Counted from the first letter of the stretch, positions 37,301 to 46,629 are shown. The stretch: 64,000 bases of DNA from UBA4582 sp047630175 (GCA_047630175.1 JBLHVI010000006.1:52802-116801); one strand, 5' to 3'. Numbers and translations are program-made. Notes: generated by a model from the sequence alone, not told the origin.

Positions 37301-38410
37301 ATGAACGAGAAAGCAGGGGCGGACAACAGGTTTGATCCGCACAACGATGCACAGCATTGGGACGTACTACCAGTGATCAGTCTAGCTGGCTGGTTCTCAG
37401 ACGATCCAGCCCAGTCTCGGGAAGTTGTGGAGAATTTACTGAAAGGCGCGACAGGTTCAGGTTTTTTTTACATTACTGACCATGGCATTAACCAATCCTT
37501 GATCGATACGGTCTACCAAGCTAGCAAGGCTTTTCACGATCAGCCGCAGAGCTGGAAGGAAGCCTATTCCATCACCCGAAGCTTGCACCATCGTGGTTAC
37601 GTCTCGATTGCTGACAATGGCACGTATGAAAAAGACGGAAAAACGTTTCATAATCATCACGAATCGTTTGATCTATCCTTCGATATGGCAGCTGACGACC
37701 CTCGCGTTCACAAGGGTTTTGGTATGGTCGGGCCAAACATCTGGCCGGAACTTGATGGCTTCAAGGAAGCGGTATCGGCTTATTACGACGCGGTTTACCA
37801 GTTGGGGCGTCAACTCACAGCTGCATTTGAGTTGGGACTGGGCTTGCAGTCGGGTGCGCTGTTGCAGCATTTTACCGCGCCGACGTCCCAGCTTCGGCTG
37901 ATGAAGTATCCTGAGAACGATGCGCCAATGGATGTTAGTAACCATGGTATCGGTGCTCATTCCGATTTTGAATGTTTTACCATGTTGCACACCCGGGGGC
38001 CCGGTCTGCAGGTCCTGTCGGCAGATGATCATTGGGTTGAGGCCCCGCCCATGGAGGATGGTTTTATTGTCAATATTGGGGATTGTCTTGAGGCTTGGAC
38101 GGGCGGTTTGTTCAAGTCGACCCAGCACAGGGTTGTCAATCTCGGTGACCTTCGCTATTCCTTACCGTTCTTTTTTGCGACAGATTTCGATATTAACGTT
38201 GAACCGTTGCCAGCGTTCGTGACACCAGAAACACGCCATAAATATCCTGCGTTTAAAGCGGGTGAGCACCTGTGGGCTAGAACCATCGACGCTTTTCCGT
38301 ATTTGAATAGAAAATACAAGTCAGGCGAGCTCGCTGTTGATTTTATGGTCGCCGATGAGAATCCGTTTAAGCGTCTTTCTGTCGAAGAGGCCGCGCTTAA
38401 AGAATCTTAA
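37301..38410 (+). CDS. 2-oxoglutarate/Fe(II) oxygenase, isopenicillin N synthase family
   Basis: A 369-residue oxygenase of the IPNS/ethylene-forming-enzyme type. The N-terminal DIOX_N region starts VLPVISLAGW, with GFFYITDHGI. Iron ligands are His220 and Asp222 (GAHSDFECFTML) and His276 (STQHRVVN); Arg285-Tyr-Ser287 is the RxS 2-oxoglutarate site. Relatives hydroxylate or fragment arginine-like amino acids; ethylene-forming enzyme and plant homoarginine hydroxylase release guanidine. Its position at the head of the guanidine genes makes a guanidine-releasing role attractive, but that is inference. GGCGGAG precedes the ATG. It could also be a plain amino-acid or nucleoside hydroxylase. Confidence 0.85.
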   Translation: MNEKAGADNRFDPHNDAQHWDVLPVISLAGWFSDDPAQSREVVENLLKGATGSGFFYITDHGINQSLIDTVYQASKAFHDQPQSWKEAYSITRSLHHRGYVSIADNGTYEKDGKTFHNHHESFDLSFDMAADDPRVHKGFGMVGPNIWPELDGFKEAVSAYYDAVYQLGRQLTAAFELGLGLQSGALLQHFTAPTSQLRLMKYPENDAPMDVSNHGIGAHSDFECFTMLHTRGPGLQVLSADDHWVEAPPMEDGFIVNIGDCLEAWTGGLFKSTQHRVVNLGDLRYSLPFFFATDFDINVEPLPAFVTPETRHKYPAFKAGEHLWARTIDAFPYLNRKYKSGELAVDFMVADENPFKRLSVEEAALKES

Positions 38411-38416
38411 GCGCGG
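38391..38416 (+). terminator. Hairpin across the stop codon of the oxygenase gene
   Basis: CCGCGCTTAA-agaatc-TTAAGCGCGG is a perfect 10-bp stem that includes the stop codon, followed only by TTTC. It may be a weak terminator, an mRNA-stabilising hairpin, or an attenuator before the next gene. Confidence 0.4.
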
Positions 38417-38453
38417 TTTCGACCACTTCACTTTAGTTAAAAAGGAAAGTTTG

Positions 38454-39101
38454 ATGCTCCGAGCGAAAGCACGCCGCGTTGCTGCTCAGCGCTGTCCGCA
38501 GCAGGGCCGAGGTTGCGCGAACTTGGCGGGCCAAAGTTTGCGCCGTGGCTATATGCAGATTGGTCAAGCTGAGGCTTTTGAAGACAGCTTTGTGCTTTGG
38601 TTACAAGCCGGAAATTGGTTTGCAGATATCCGCTCGACACTGGATGGCTTGGTCTACAGCGGATTTGGTGGCGTGGTCGAGTGGCAGCGGCCGACGCTCT
38701 ATTTTCGTCATCTAATCAATATCGGTGGAGAGCTCTCGGAGTCTGACGTTGGCGATATTGTGTTGACCGATTTTGGCTGCTTAGAACGGGGCGAATTTAT
38801 TGAAGGTGAGCAGGTGATTGGCTTTGAGGAAAAGTGGCTAATGCAACGTATCGCCAACAGGGTACGCGTGTTCGTCAAGTATGTGCAAGGTGTTTTGACT
38901 GGCCTAGAAGTGCAGCTTGATCGGTCATGTATTCTGATCGAGAAACGCAGTGTCGCATGCTATACACGCTTTGGTGCAGGGCTGACGGATTGGCGCTGTC
39001 AGTATGCAAGCAGCGATGCACAGAGCTTGCGCTGGTTGATGCGTCGGCGCCCAACAGGCGCTAGCTGCCGACCGGGCTGGTCGCTGAAAGAGACGCAGTA
39101 G
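38454..39101 (+). CDS. Lipocalin-like/Hri1-like protein of unknown function
   Basis: About 215 residues from ATG 38454, supported by AAAGGAAAG 5 bp upstream. The core FVLWLQAGNWFADIRSTLDG, then FGGVVEWQRPTLYFRHLINI, DVGDIVLTDFGCLERGEF and GFEEKWLMQ, has the alternating pattern of a small beta-barrel. It resembles uncharacterised bacterial proteins related to fungal Hri1. I recognise no catalytic motif. It lies 43 bp after the oxygenase and upstream of the carboxyguanidine deiminase genes, so it may bind a ligand or act in the same pathway. The N-terminal 30 residues are unusually basic. Confidence 0.6.
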   Translation: MLRAKARRVAAQRCPQQGRGCANLAGQSLRRGYMQIGQAEAFEDSFVLWLQAGNWFADIRSTLDGLVYSGFGGVVEWQRPTLYFRHLINIGGELSESDVGDIVLTDFGCLERGEFIEGEQVIGFEEKWLMQRIANRVRVFVKYVQGVLTGLEVQLDRSCILIEKRSVACYTRFGAGLTDWRCQYASSDAQSLRWLMRRRPTGASCRPGWSLKETQ

Positions 39102-39549
39102 GGCGCTAACTCAACGACCCCAAAATCTGGCAAGTTTGCCGAACGGCACACTAATTGCTTTGCTCTATGGAAGACGGCGTTCGCAAATCATAAAGCCCGA
39201 TGTCTACGACCAAACGCTGATTCTGAAATGCTGCTTGTGTATCACTCGAATTAAGAGGTTCGCCAAGTGAGGCAGCCGTTTGAAAGCTCTTTACAAAGTC
39301 GCCATCGACAATTGAGCAGTCGCGTGAAATTCGCCGTCGAACGGCGCCAGTGCCCAGAAGTTGCCAACAGGTAGAAGTTGATAGCGCGACATTTAGTGCG
39401 TTCCATTAGTGCGAGAGTGCGGCAGTCGCACCACAATAGGTCGTCTATTGTAGAGGCTAGCGCGGGGCGATGCAGCATGTGCACGCACAAGAAAAATCTA
39501 TGGCAGAAAGCTGTAGGGAAAAGTTACGGTTATGTTTAAGGAGTAAGTA
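39102..39549. promoter_or_regulatory. Control region of the guanidine degradation operon
   Basis: About 450 bp without a supported gene. It contains AACGGCACACTAATTGC at 39142-39158 (also found upstream of the second operon) and two TTAGTGCG repeats at 39393-39400 and 39406-39413. I looked for guanidine-I (ykkC), guanidine-II and guanidine-III riboswitch consensus elements and saw none. Confidence 0.5.
39142..39158 (+). promoter_or_regulatory. Shared 17-bp motif, copy 1 (candidate operator)
   Basis: AACGGCACACTAATTGC, identical to 46630-46646. It lies 392 bp before the first DUF1989 gene. The two copies precede the two transcription units of the guanidine island. Confidence 0.55.
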
Positions 39550-40296
39550 GTGGTTGATTCGTTAGTAAACGAAGATTTGATGTTCAGCGAAGAGTTTCCA
39601 GGTGGGGCGCACTGGTCGATGCAAATGCGTGCAGGTAATGCGTTGCGATTTATTGATCTTGAAGGCGGTGCTAACGTTGCTGTGTTGCTGTTTAACCCTG
39701 AAAACCTGCTAGAAAAGTACAATATGCCGGACACGCTTAAAGGTCAGCATACATTTCGATTGGCACTGGGTAATACGCTGTATTCAGATATGGGACGTGC
39801 CATGTGCTCCATCGTGGAAGATTCTGTGGGCTGGCACGACACGGCCACGGGAACTTGCAACAAGCAGTTGGTAGCGCGCAAGTGGGGCATGTCGAGCTAT
39901 CAAGCAGATCGCAATAACGTGTTGCGCAACGGCCGCGACAGTTTTTTAATTGAGTTAGGAAAATACGGCCTTGGTAAACGTGATTTGGCCGCCAACATTA
40001 ACTTCTTCACGCGAGTAGAAGTGGATGACGCAGGTAATTTGCACTGGGGCGCTGAACAGTCTCAGGCAGGCGACGTCGTAGAGTTGCGTTTTGAGATGGA
40101 TACCATTGTGGTCTTTCACACCTGCCCACACCCTTTGAATCCGTCGGTTGAATACCCGCGAAAGCCAATACGCTATGAAATTTCGCAGCTACCGATAGCG
40201 CCTGCCGACGACCTGTGTCGCAACCAGCGCCCGGAAAGTGCTCGTGCTTTCGAAAACACTAGATTATATCAACAACGCACGAGGGGCGGCGTATGA
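39550..40296 (+). CDS. cgdA: Carboxyguanidine deiminase subunit, DUF1989 (urea carboxylase-associated protein)
   Basis: A 248-residue DUF1989 protein with a GTG start and AAGGAG 6 bp upstream. The family pattern is clear: ALRFIDLEGGANVAVLLFNP near residue 32, YSDMGRAMCSIVEDSVGWHD near 79, KRDLAANINFFTRV and a C-terminal DTIVVFHTCPHPLNP with the conserved Cys. Such pairs were long called urea-carboxylase-associated proteins. They are now known to deiminate carboxyguanidine to allophanate and ammonia. The longer first protein corresponds to CgdA. The stop overlaps the next start (ATGA), so translation is coupled. Confidence 0.87.
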   Translation: MVDSLVNEDLMFSEEFPGGAHWSMQMRAGNALRFIDLEGGANVAVLLFNPENLLEKYNMPDTLKGQHTFRLALGNTLYSDMGRAMCSIVEDSVGWHDTATGTCNKQLVARKWGMSSYQADRNNVLRNGRDSFLIELGKYGLGKRDLAANINFFTRVEVDDAGNLHWGAEQSQAGDVVELRFEMDTIVVFHTCPHPLNPSVEYPRKPIRYEISQLPIAPADDLCRNQRPESARAFENTRLYQQRTRGGV

Positions 40297-40940
40297 TTCT
40301 TGAGAGTCAGCTTTTCCCGATAAATGCATCATATCGGCACGTCATCAAAGCGGGTGACTATTGGCTAAAAGTCGTTAAACAGGGTGAAACCTTGAGGCTG
40401 CTCGATCTTGAAGGTAATCAGGCAGTAGACACGCTTTTTTACAACGCTTCTGACCCGGCAGATCGATACAGTGCCACTGATACCATCAGAGAGCAGGGTA
40501 ATGTCTACTTGACTGCGGGCAGCCGGTTGTTGTCGTCAGAAGGTAACGTACTGATGGAAATAACAGCTGATACTTGCGGCCGACACGACACCTTGGGCGG
40601 GGCCTGTGCGTCAGAAAGTAACACCGTACGGTATGCGCTTAATAAGCGCACCATGCATAGCTGCCGCGATAGCTGGTTGTTAGCCATGGTAGAAAACGAT
40701 GCCTTGAACATGACAAAGCGCGATATCACCCACAATATCAATTTTTTCATGAATGTTCCCGTGACTGCAGACGGCGGCCTAACCTTCGAGGACGGCATCA
40801 GTGAAGCGGGTAAATATGTCGAGATGACAGCCTGTATAGACACAATTGTTATGATTTCGAATTGTCCGCAGTTGAATAACCCGTGCAATGCCTACAACCC
40901 GACACCTGTCGAGGTATTGATTTGGTCTGCGAGCAGTTGA
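40293..40940 (+). CDS. cgdB: Carboxyguanidine deiminase subunit, DUF1989
   Basis: A 215-residue DUF1989 paralogue of the preceding gene. It has LRLLDLEGNQAVDTLFYNAS near residue 34, GNVLMEITADTCGRHDTLGGACASESN near 82, and KRDITHNINFFMNV and CPQLNNPCNAYNPTPV near the end. In characterised guanidine operons the two subunits form a heteromeric deiminase that acts on carboxyguanidine made by the carboxylase encoded next. It overlaps the upstream gene by 4 bp and is followed after 83 bp by the carboxylase gene. Confidence 0.87.
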   Translation: MILESQLFPINASYRHVIKAGDYWLKVVKQGETLRLLDLEGNQAVDTLFYNASDPADRYSATDTIREQGNVYLTAGSRLLSSEGNVLMEITADTCGRHDTLGGACASESNTVRYALNKRTMHSCRDSWLLAMVENDALNMTKRDITHNINFFMNVPVTADGGLTFEDGISEAGKYVEMTACIDTIVMISNCPQLNNPCNAYNPTPVEVLIWSASS

Positions 40941-41023
40941 ACACGCGTTCCACCCACTAAAATCACACCACAAAAGCCACAACGGTGTACTTCGATAAGT
41001 TCTAATATTCGGGAAAGCAGTCG

Positions 41024-44000
41024 ATGAATAATTCTGCCAATAATTCCACAAACACACCTATTAATAAAATTCTTATAGCCAATCGCGGCGCTATTGCTAA
41101 GCGGATTATGCGTACGATCAAGGAGCTCGGTAAATACAGCATTGCTGTTTATGCGGACGATGACCTGGACTCCAAGCACATCGACGCTGCAGACCAGGCG
41201 ATATCGTTAGGCGCTGGAAACGTAAGTGAAACCTACATAAATCAACAAAAAATCCTGCAGATCGCGCTTGAAACAGGTGCGGATGCGATTCATCCGGGTT
41301 ATGGGTTTTTGTCCGAAAACGCAGAGTTTGAGCGCCGTTGTGAAGCTCAAGGTGTTGTTTTTCTGGGTCCGACGAGTGATCAGATGGAGGCATTCGGCCT
41401 CAAGCACAGCGCCCGTCAACTGGCGCTGGAAAACAATGTGCCCATGTTGCCGGGCAGTCCGTTACTGGCTGATGCAGCGGACGCCATACGCTGGGCTGCT
41501 GAGATCGGTTACCCCGTCATGTTGAAAAGCACCGCTGGTGGTGGGGGTATTGGTATGCGTTTGTGTCAAACCGATAGCGAGCTTAACGCTGCCTTTAGTG
41601 GTGTACAGCAACTGGCGAGTAACAACTTCGGTAACGCAGGGCTATTTCTAGAGCGCTTTGTGGCAAATGCGAGGCATATCGAGGTTCAGGTAATAGGTGA
41701 TGGTAAAGGCAAAGTCATCGCGTTGGGAACCCGTGATTGCTCGGCCCAACGACGTCAGCAAAAAGTGCTTGAGGAGTGTCCTGCACCCGGCCTGTCGGCC
41801 GCCGTGACCGCGGTATTGACAGGCTCGGCCGAATCACTGCTTTCAGCCGTTAATTATCGCAGTGCTGGTACCGTTGAATACGTTTATGACGAGGCACGTG
41901 AATCAGCTTATTTTCTTGAGGTGAACACGCGCATACAAGTTGAGCACGGCGTAACGGAGATGGTGTTCGGTGTTGATTTGGTGGCGTGGCAAATACAGTT
42001 AGCGGAGGGGAAACTGCCGCCGTTAGATGAGATCGCTGCGAATTTAAATCCACAAGGCCATGCGGTTCAGGCGCGTATTTATGCTGAAGATCCAGCGCTG
42101 AATTTTCAGCCTTCGCCGGGCTTACTGACCCACGTGGAGTTTCCGGCGCCTATCGCGGGCCGATTGCGTGTTGATACATGGGTCGAATCAGGTGTCACGG
42201 TGTCAGCAAAATACGATCCTCTTATCGGCAAGGTTATCGCCCACGGCGCGACACGAGACGAGGCGCGTGAAGGGCTGCGAACCGCCCTAGAAGCGTCTAG
42301 CTTGTACGGTACTGAAACGAATCTTTACTACTTGGCAAAGCTGTTAGCCCATGCGCCGTTCGTTGAAGCCAGGCTTTCGACAAGCATGCTCGAGACATTT
42401 TCGCCGCCGCGAGAGCTTATGCGAGTGCTGCGTGGGGGTACCTTAACCACTGTTCAAGATTACCCGGGGCGGGTCGGTTACTGGGATATTGGTGTGCCAC
42501 CATCGGGTCCGTTTGACGACCTGAGTTTCCGTCTGGGGAATACACTGCTGGGCAACGCGCCTTCCGCTGCAGGTCTTGAAATCACCAACGATGGTCCGGT
42601 TATTGAATTTTCAACCTGCGTTGAATTTCTTCTGGCAGGTGCTGCTATGACGGCGACGCTTGACGGTACACCAATTAGAAACTGGCAAGTCTATAGGGCT
42701 GAGGCTGGCAGCAAGCTGGATGTGGGCACTGTTGTGGGACGTGGGCTGCGAAGCTATCTGATGTTGGCGGGCGGTATTCAATGTCCGCTCTACTTGGCGT
42801 CTAGATCAACATTTACGCTGGGGCAGTTCGGTGGTCATGGCGGCCGCGCGCTGCGCACGGGTGATGTCCTTGGTGTGATTGAGGCGCCGCGTCGCGATGT
42901 CGCGCTTGAAACGGCACCCGCCCCGATAGATATATTTAGTGAGGATACGTGGCAGCTGCATGTCATTTATGGCCCCCATGGTGCGCCAGACTTCTTTACG
43001 CCAGCCGACATTGAAACGTTTTTCGAGACTGACTACGAAGTCCACTTCAACTCTAGTCGCACTGGCGTGCGTCTTCTCGGGCCCAAGCCAGCATGGGCCC
43101 GAGAAGACGGCGGTGAAGCGGGTCTACATCCATCTAACATTCATGACAATGCCTATGCAGTGGGTACCGTCGACTTTACGGGCGACATGCCTGTGATACT
43201 GGGTCCCGACGGGCCTTCACTAGGCGGCTTTGTATGTCCTGCGACCATTATTCGCGCTGACCTTTGGAAGCTGGGGCAACTGCGGCCCGGTGACAAAATT
43301 CGCTTTGTGCCGGTGTCTCATGCAGATGCCCTGACGCGTTGGCAAGGCTTAAGTGCTTGGATTAACGATCCGCAATCGCACCCGAGTAGCGGTGCTTATC
43401 CTGCGCAAACGTTACCAATGCTACCGCCCTTGGACGCAGTCATTGCTGCTCGACAATTGGATAGCGGCATAGCGCTTAAGTTTCGCGCGAGTGGTGATGA
43501 CTATCTGCTGCTAGAGGTTGGTGAGCAAGTGCTCGAGATTAGTTTGCGGTTTCGGGTGCACGCCATTCATCTGCAGATGATTGAGGAGAAGGTTCCCGGT
43601 GTTCTCGAGATGACGCCAGGTATCCGATCGTTGCAAGTGCATTATGAGCCTGAGATATGCGCGCGTGACCAATTGATTGAGAAGCTGGCATCCATTGCTC
43701 ATATGGTAGACGAGACGACCATCCGCAAAGTGCCATCGCGTATTGTCCACTTGCCCCTGTCGTTTGATGACCCAGCTTGCCAAGAGGCAATTGATAAGTA
43801 TCAGCAGTCCGTGCGCCCCGACGCGCCTTGGTGCCCAAGCAATCTTGAGTTTATTCGTCGCATTAATGGGCTCGATGCCATTGCTGATGTTGAGCACACC
43901 GTATTTGACGCGACCTATTTGGTGCTGGGACTAGGTGATGTCTACCTCGGCGCCCCAGTAGCAACGCCCCTCGACCCGGGTCACCGTTTGGTTACGACAA

Positions 44001-44701
44001 AATACAACCCTGCACGCACCTGGACTGCCGAGAATTCGGTTGGCATTGGCGGCGCTTACTTGTGCATCTACGGTATGGAAGGACCCGGTGGCTATCAGTT
44101 CGTTGGCCGTACCTTGCAGATGTGGAACCGCTATCGACAAACAGCAGATTTCACGCAACCCTGGCTGTTGCGGTTTTTCGACCAGATAAAATTCTATCCA
44201 GTAACCCACGAAGCACTAGAGGCCATGCGCGAAGACTTTGTGCGTGGTCGCCTCAAGCTAGAGATTGAAGAAAGCCATTTCGATATCGACGAGCATGAGA
44301 AGTTTGTCCACGCTCACGAGGAGCGTACGGCTAAATTTGTTGCCCAGCGTCAAGAAGCGTTCGCGCAAGAGTTAGCCGCGTGGCAGCGTGACGGTCTGTT
44401 GCAGGTCGAAGATGCGCATGACGCGGTGCTAGATGATCAAGTGCCTGTCGACATACCGACGGGTCATTTTGTTGTTGAAAGCCATGTCTCTGGCAGCGTC
44501 TGGAAATTTGAAGCGGAACTTGGTGAGCAATTTGTGATGGGTCAAACACTGTTACTTGTTGAATCTATGAAAATGGAGCTGGAAGTCAAGCCAGACAGGG
44601 CAGGCACGTTGGTTAGGTATCTCGTTAATCCCGGCCAGCAAATCGTCTCGGGTCAGCCCCTAGCATTGTTTATGGAAAAGGAATACGCGCATGTCGATTA
44701 A
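41024..44701 (+). CDS. Biotin-dependent guanidine (urea) carboxylase
   Basis: A 1225-residue enzyme of standard length. The biotin carboxylase domain covers about residues 10-455 (KILIANRGAIAKRIMRTIKE; ATP-grasp STAGGGGIGMR). A KipA/AHS2-type domain starts near 466 (LTTVQDYPGRVGYWDIGVPP), and a KipI/AHS1 carboxyltransferase part follows from about 813. The biotin carrier domain ends the protein, with Lys1183 in ESMKME. Bacterial members next to DUF1989 pairs carboxylate guanidine with ATP and bicarbonate far better than urea. The DUF1989 neighbours and missing urea-specific genes favour guanidine here. The last codons overlap the allophanate hydrolase start by 11 bp. Confidence 0.9.
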   Translation: MNNSANNSTNTPINKILIANRGAIAKRIMRTIKELGKYSIAVYADDDLDSKHIDAADQAISLGAGNVSETYINQQKILQIALETGADAIHPGYGFLSENAEFERRCEAQGVVFLGPTSDQMEAFGLKHSARQLALENNVPMLPGSPLLADAADAIRWAAEIGYPVMLKSTAGGGGIGMRLCQTDSELNAAFSGVQQLASNNFGNAGLFLERFVANARHIEVQVIGDGKGKVIALGTRDCSAQRRQQKVLEECPAPGLSAAVTAVLTGSAESLLSAVNYRSAGTVEYVYDEARESAYFLEVNTRIQVEHGVTEMVFGVDLVAWQIQLAEGKLPPLDEIAANLNPQGHAVQARIYAEDPALNFQPSPGLLTHVEFPAPIAGRLRVDTWVESGVTVSAKYDPLIGKVIAHGATRDEAREGLRTALEASSLYGTETNLYYLAKLLAHAPFVEARLSTSMLETFSPPRELMRVLRGGTLTTVQDYPGRVGYWDIGVPPSGPFDDLSFRLGNTLLGNAPSAAGLEITNDGPVIEFSTCVEFLLAGAAMTATLDGTPIRNWQVYRAEAGSKLDVGTVVGRGLRSYLMLAGGIQCPLYLASRSTFTLGQFGGHGGRALRTGDVLGVIEAPRRDVALETAPAPIDIFSEDTWQLHVIYGPHGAPDFFTPADIETFFETDYEVHFNSSRTGVRLLGPKPAWAREDGGEAGLHPSNIHDNAYAVGTVDFTGDMPVILGPDGPSLGGFVCPATIIRADLWKLGQLRPGDKIRFVPVSHADALTRWQGLSAWINDPQSHPSSGAYPAQTLPMLPPLDAVIAARQLDSGIALKFRASGDDYLLLEVGEQVLEISLRFRVHAIHLQMIEEKVPGVLEMTPGIRSLQVHYEPEICARDQLIEKLASIAHMVDETTIRKVPSRIVHLPLSFDDPACQEAIDKYQQSVRPDAPWCPSNLEFIRRINGLDAIADVEHTVFDATYLVLGLGDVYLGAPVATPLDPGHRLVTTKYNPARTWTAENSVGIGGAYLCIYGMEGPGGYQFVGRTLQMWNRYRQTADFTQPWLLRFFDQIKFYPVTHEALEAMREDFVRGRLKLEIEESHFDIDEHEKFVHAHEERTAKFVAQRQEAFAQELAAWQRDGLLQVEDAHDAVLDDQVPVDIPTGHFVVESHVSGSVWKFEAELGEQFVMGQTLLLVESMKMELEVKPDRAGTLVRYLVNPGQQIVSGQPLALFMEKEYAHVD

Positions 44702-46493
44702 TGAGTTACCGTTGACCATAGCGCATTTGCAGCGCGCATATTCTCAGGGATTAAAGCCTGCTGAGTTAGTCCGCGAGGTCAAGCGCCGAGTTGCGCTGGC
44801 CTCAAAGAATCCAATTTGGATTCATCTTCTCTCTGACGAAGAGCTAGCGCCTCACCTTGCTTACCTAAATGGCTATGCCCCGGGCGACCTGCCGCTTTAC
44901 GGTGTGCCGTTTGCCATCAAAGACAACATTGATCTGGCGATGGTACCAACCACGGCAGCTTGTCCGGCTTTTGCTTACACGCCGCGTGATAGCGCTTTTG
45001 TCGTGGCGTGTCTGTTGCGTGCTGGTGCGATTCCCATCGGCAAGACTAATCTCGATCAGTTAGCGACAGGCCTTGTAGGGACGCGCTCGCCATTTGGCGC
45101 AGTGAGTAATGCGTTTGATGAAAGCCTGATAAGTGGCGGCTCTAGCGCTGGTAGCGCCGTTTCAGTTGCGCTTGGGCAGGTAACGTTTTCTCTTGGCACA
45201 GACACGGCTGGCTCAGGTCGAGTGCCTGCAGCATTGAATAACCTGATTGGCTATAAGCCGACTCGTGGGCTACTCAGTACTCGCGGCGTTGTGCCCGCCT
45301 GCAAGACATTAGATTGTGTCAGTATTTTTGGGCTTAACATTGAGGACGTGCAGCAGGTGGCGAGCGTTGCCGTTGAATACGACGCCGCTGATGCTTACGC
45401 GCGCCTGCCGGCTTTGTCGAAGCCCGTGCATAAACCGATAGGGCACCTCCGTGTTGGTCTGCCGGAGCCTTCCCAACTGGCGTTCTTTGGTGATGAGGCC
45501 TACGAAGGGCTGTTTGGTCGGGTGACGGAAGAAGTGAGTGAGCAATATGATACTTGCGTCAAGGATATCTCGCCGCTGTTAGCTGCCGCTAAACTACTTT
45601 ACGAAGGCGCCTGGGTGGCGGAACGCTATCATGCGGCCAAGGAGTTGATTGAGCACCAGCCTGAAGCGCTGCGAGAGGAATTTCTGGCGGTGGTCAGTTC
45701 GGCAACGGCGTTGTCGGCGGTTGACTATTTTGATGGGGCTTACCGACTGGCAGAATTCAAGCGTCAGGCAGAATTGTTGTTCAGCGATATCGATGTGTTG
45801 TTGTTGCCTACGGTCGGTACTCACTACTCGCTCGCTGACGTTTCTGAGTCACCGCTGCAGCGTAACTCGGATAATGGTTTCTATACTAACTTTGTCAATC
45901 TGCTCGATATGGCCGCTTTGGCGATTCCTGCTGGTTTCACTAAGGCGGGGCTACCTTTTGGCATCTCGCTGATTGGTGAGGCCATGACAGATCACGCCCT
46001 GCTGACATTTGGACGTCGGCTGCTAGCGGGGAAAGGACAGTTTCAACAACGAAAAATAGGTGCAACCGGAATCAATATGACTGAACCATTAGCGGTCCCG
46101 ACATTAACAGACACTATGCCAATAGCTGTGTGCGGAGCACACCTGTCAGGCATGCCTCTTAATGGCCAGCTACTAGAGCGCCATGGGGTGTTGCGTGAAG
46201 CAACGACCAGTGCGCCGTGCTATCGCCTTTATGCACTGCCGGGTGGGCCGCCTATGCGCCCGGGCTTGGTTCGAACGGCTACCGGCGTCTGTATTGATGT
46301 AGAAGTCTATGATGTGCCGAAACTTCATGTGGGTAGTTTTCTGGCTGGCATTCCTAAGCCCTTGGGTCTTGGTCAGTTGGAGTTGGCGTCTGGTGAGTGG
46401 GTATCTGGCTTTATTTGCGAACCTGCCGGTATCGATGGCGCTGAAGATGTATCGGCCTTCGGAGGTTGGCGCGCTTATATCGCTTCATTATAG
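44691..46493 (+). CDS. atzF: Allophanate hydrolase
   Basis: A 600-residue enzyme. The amidase-signature domain occupies about residues 1-440, with the catalytic lysine in VPFAIKDNIDLA near 82 and the Ser-Gly-rich nucleophile region SGGSSAGSAVSVALGQ, then SLGTDTAGSGRVPAA near 165. The C-terminal AtzF-type domain (about 465-600) has YRLYALPGGPPMRPGLVR. It hydrolyses allophanate to ammonia and CO2, directly or by decarboxylation of the intermediate. It is the last gene of the degradation operon; a terminator follows after 16 bp. It is translationally coupled to the carboxylase. Confidence 0.92.
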   Translation: MSINELPLTIAHLQRAYSQGLKPAELVREVKRRVALASKNPIWIHLLSDEELAPHLAYLNGYAPGDLPLYGVPFAIKDNIDLAMVPTTAACPAFAYTPRDSAFVVACLLRAGAIPIGKTNLDQLATGLVGTRSPFGAVSNAFDESLISGGSSAGSAVSVALGQVTFSLGTDTAGSGRVPAALNNLIGYKPTRGLLSTRGVVPACKTLDCVSIFGLNIEDVQQVASVAVEYDAADAYARLPALSKPVHKPIGHLRVGLPEPSQLAFFGDEAYEGLFGRVTEEVSEQYDTCVKDISPLLAAAKLLYEGAWVAERYHAAKELIEHQPEALREEFLAVVSSATALSAVDYFDGAYRLAEFKRQAELLFSDIDVLLLPTVGTHYSLADVSESPLQRNSDNGFYTNFVNLLDMAALAIPAGFTKAGLPFGISLIGEAMTDHALLTFGRRLLAGKGQFQQRKIGATGINMTEPLAVPTLTDTMPIAVCGAHLSGMPLNGQLLERHGVLREATTSAPCYRLYALPGGPPMRPGLVRTATGVCIDVEVYDVPKLHVGSFLAGIPKPLGLGQLELASGEWVSGFICEPAGIDGAEDVSAFGGWRAYIASL

Positions 46494-46509
46494 CCTTTCG
46501 AGCATTGTT

Positions 46510-46539
46510 GGTGCGCGACTTTCCGTGGCGCACCTTTTT
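46510..46539 (+). terminator. Intrinsic terminator of the guanidine degradation operon
   Basis: GGTGCGC and GCGCACC form a perfect 7-bp stem with an 11-nt loop, followed by five T residues, 16 bp after the allophanate hydrolase stop codon. Confidence 0.8.
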
Positions 46540-46629
46540 GGACGTGAAGTATGCGTGCCTAGTTTTTTGCAGAGCATCGTCAGCCCCCGAAGCGGGTCAA
46601 TCATAAGATTGACTCGCAGCCGATGCGCT

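Noticed and set aside
39102..39549. Possible guanidine-I riboswitch
   Set aside because: No conserved ykkC core sequence could be found; only short repeats are present.
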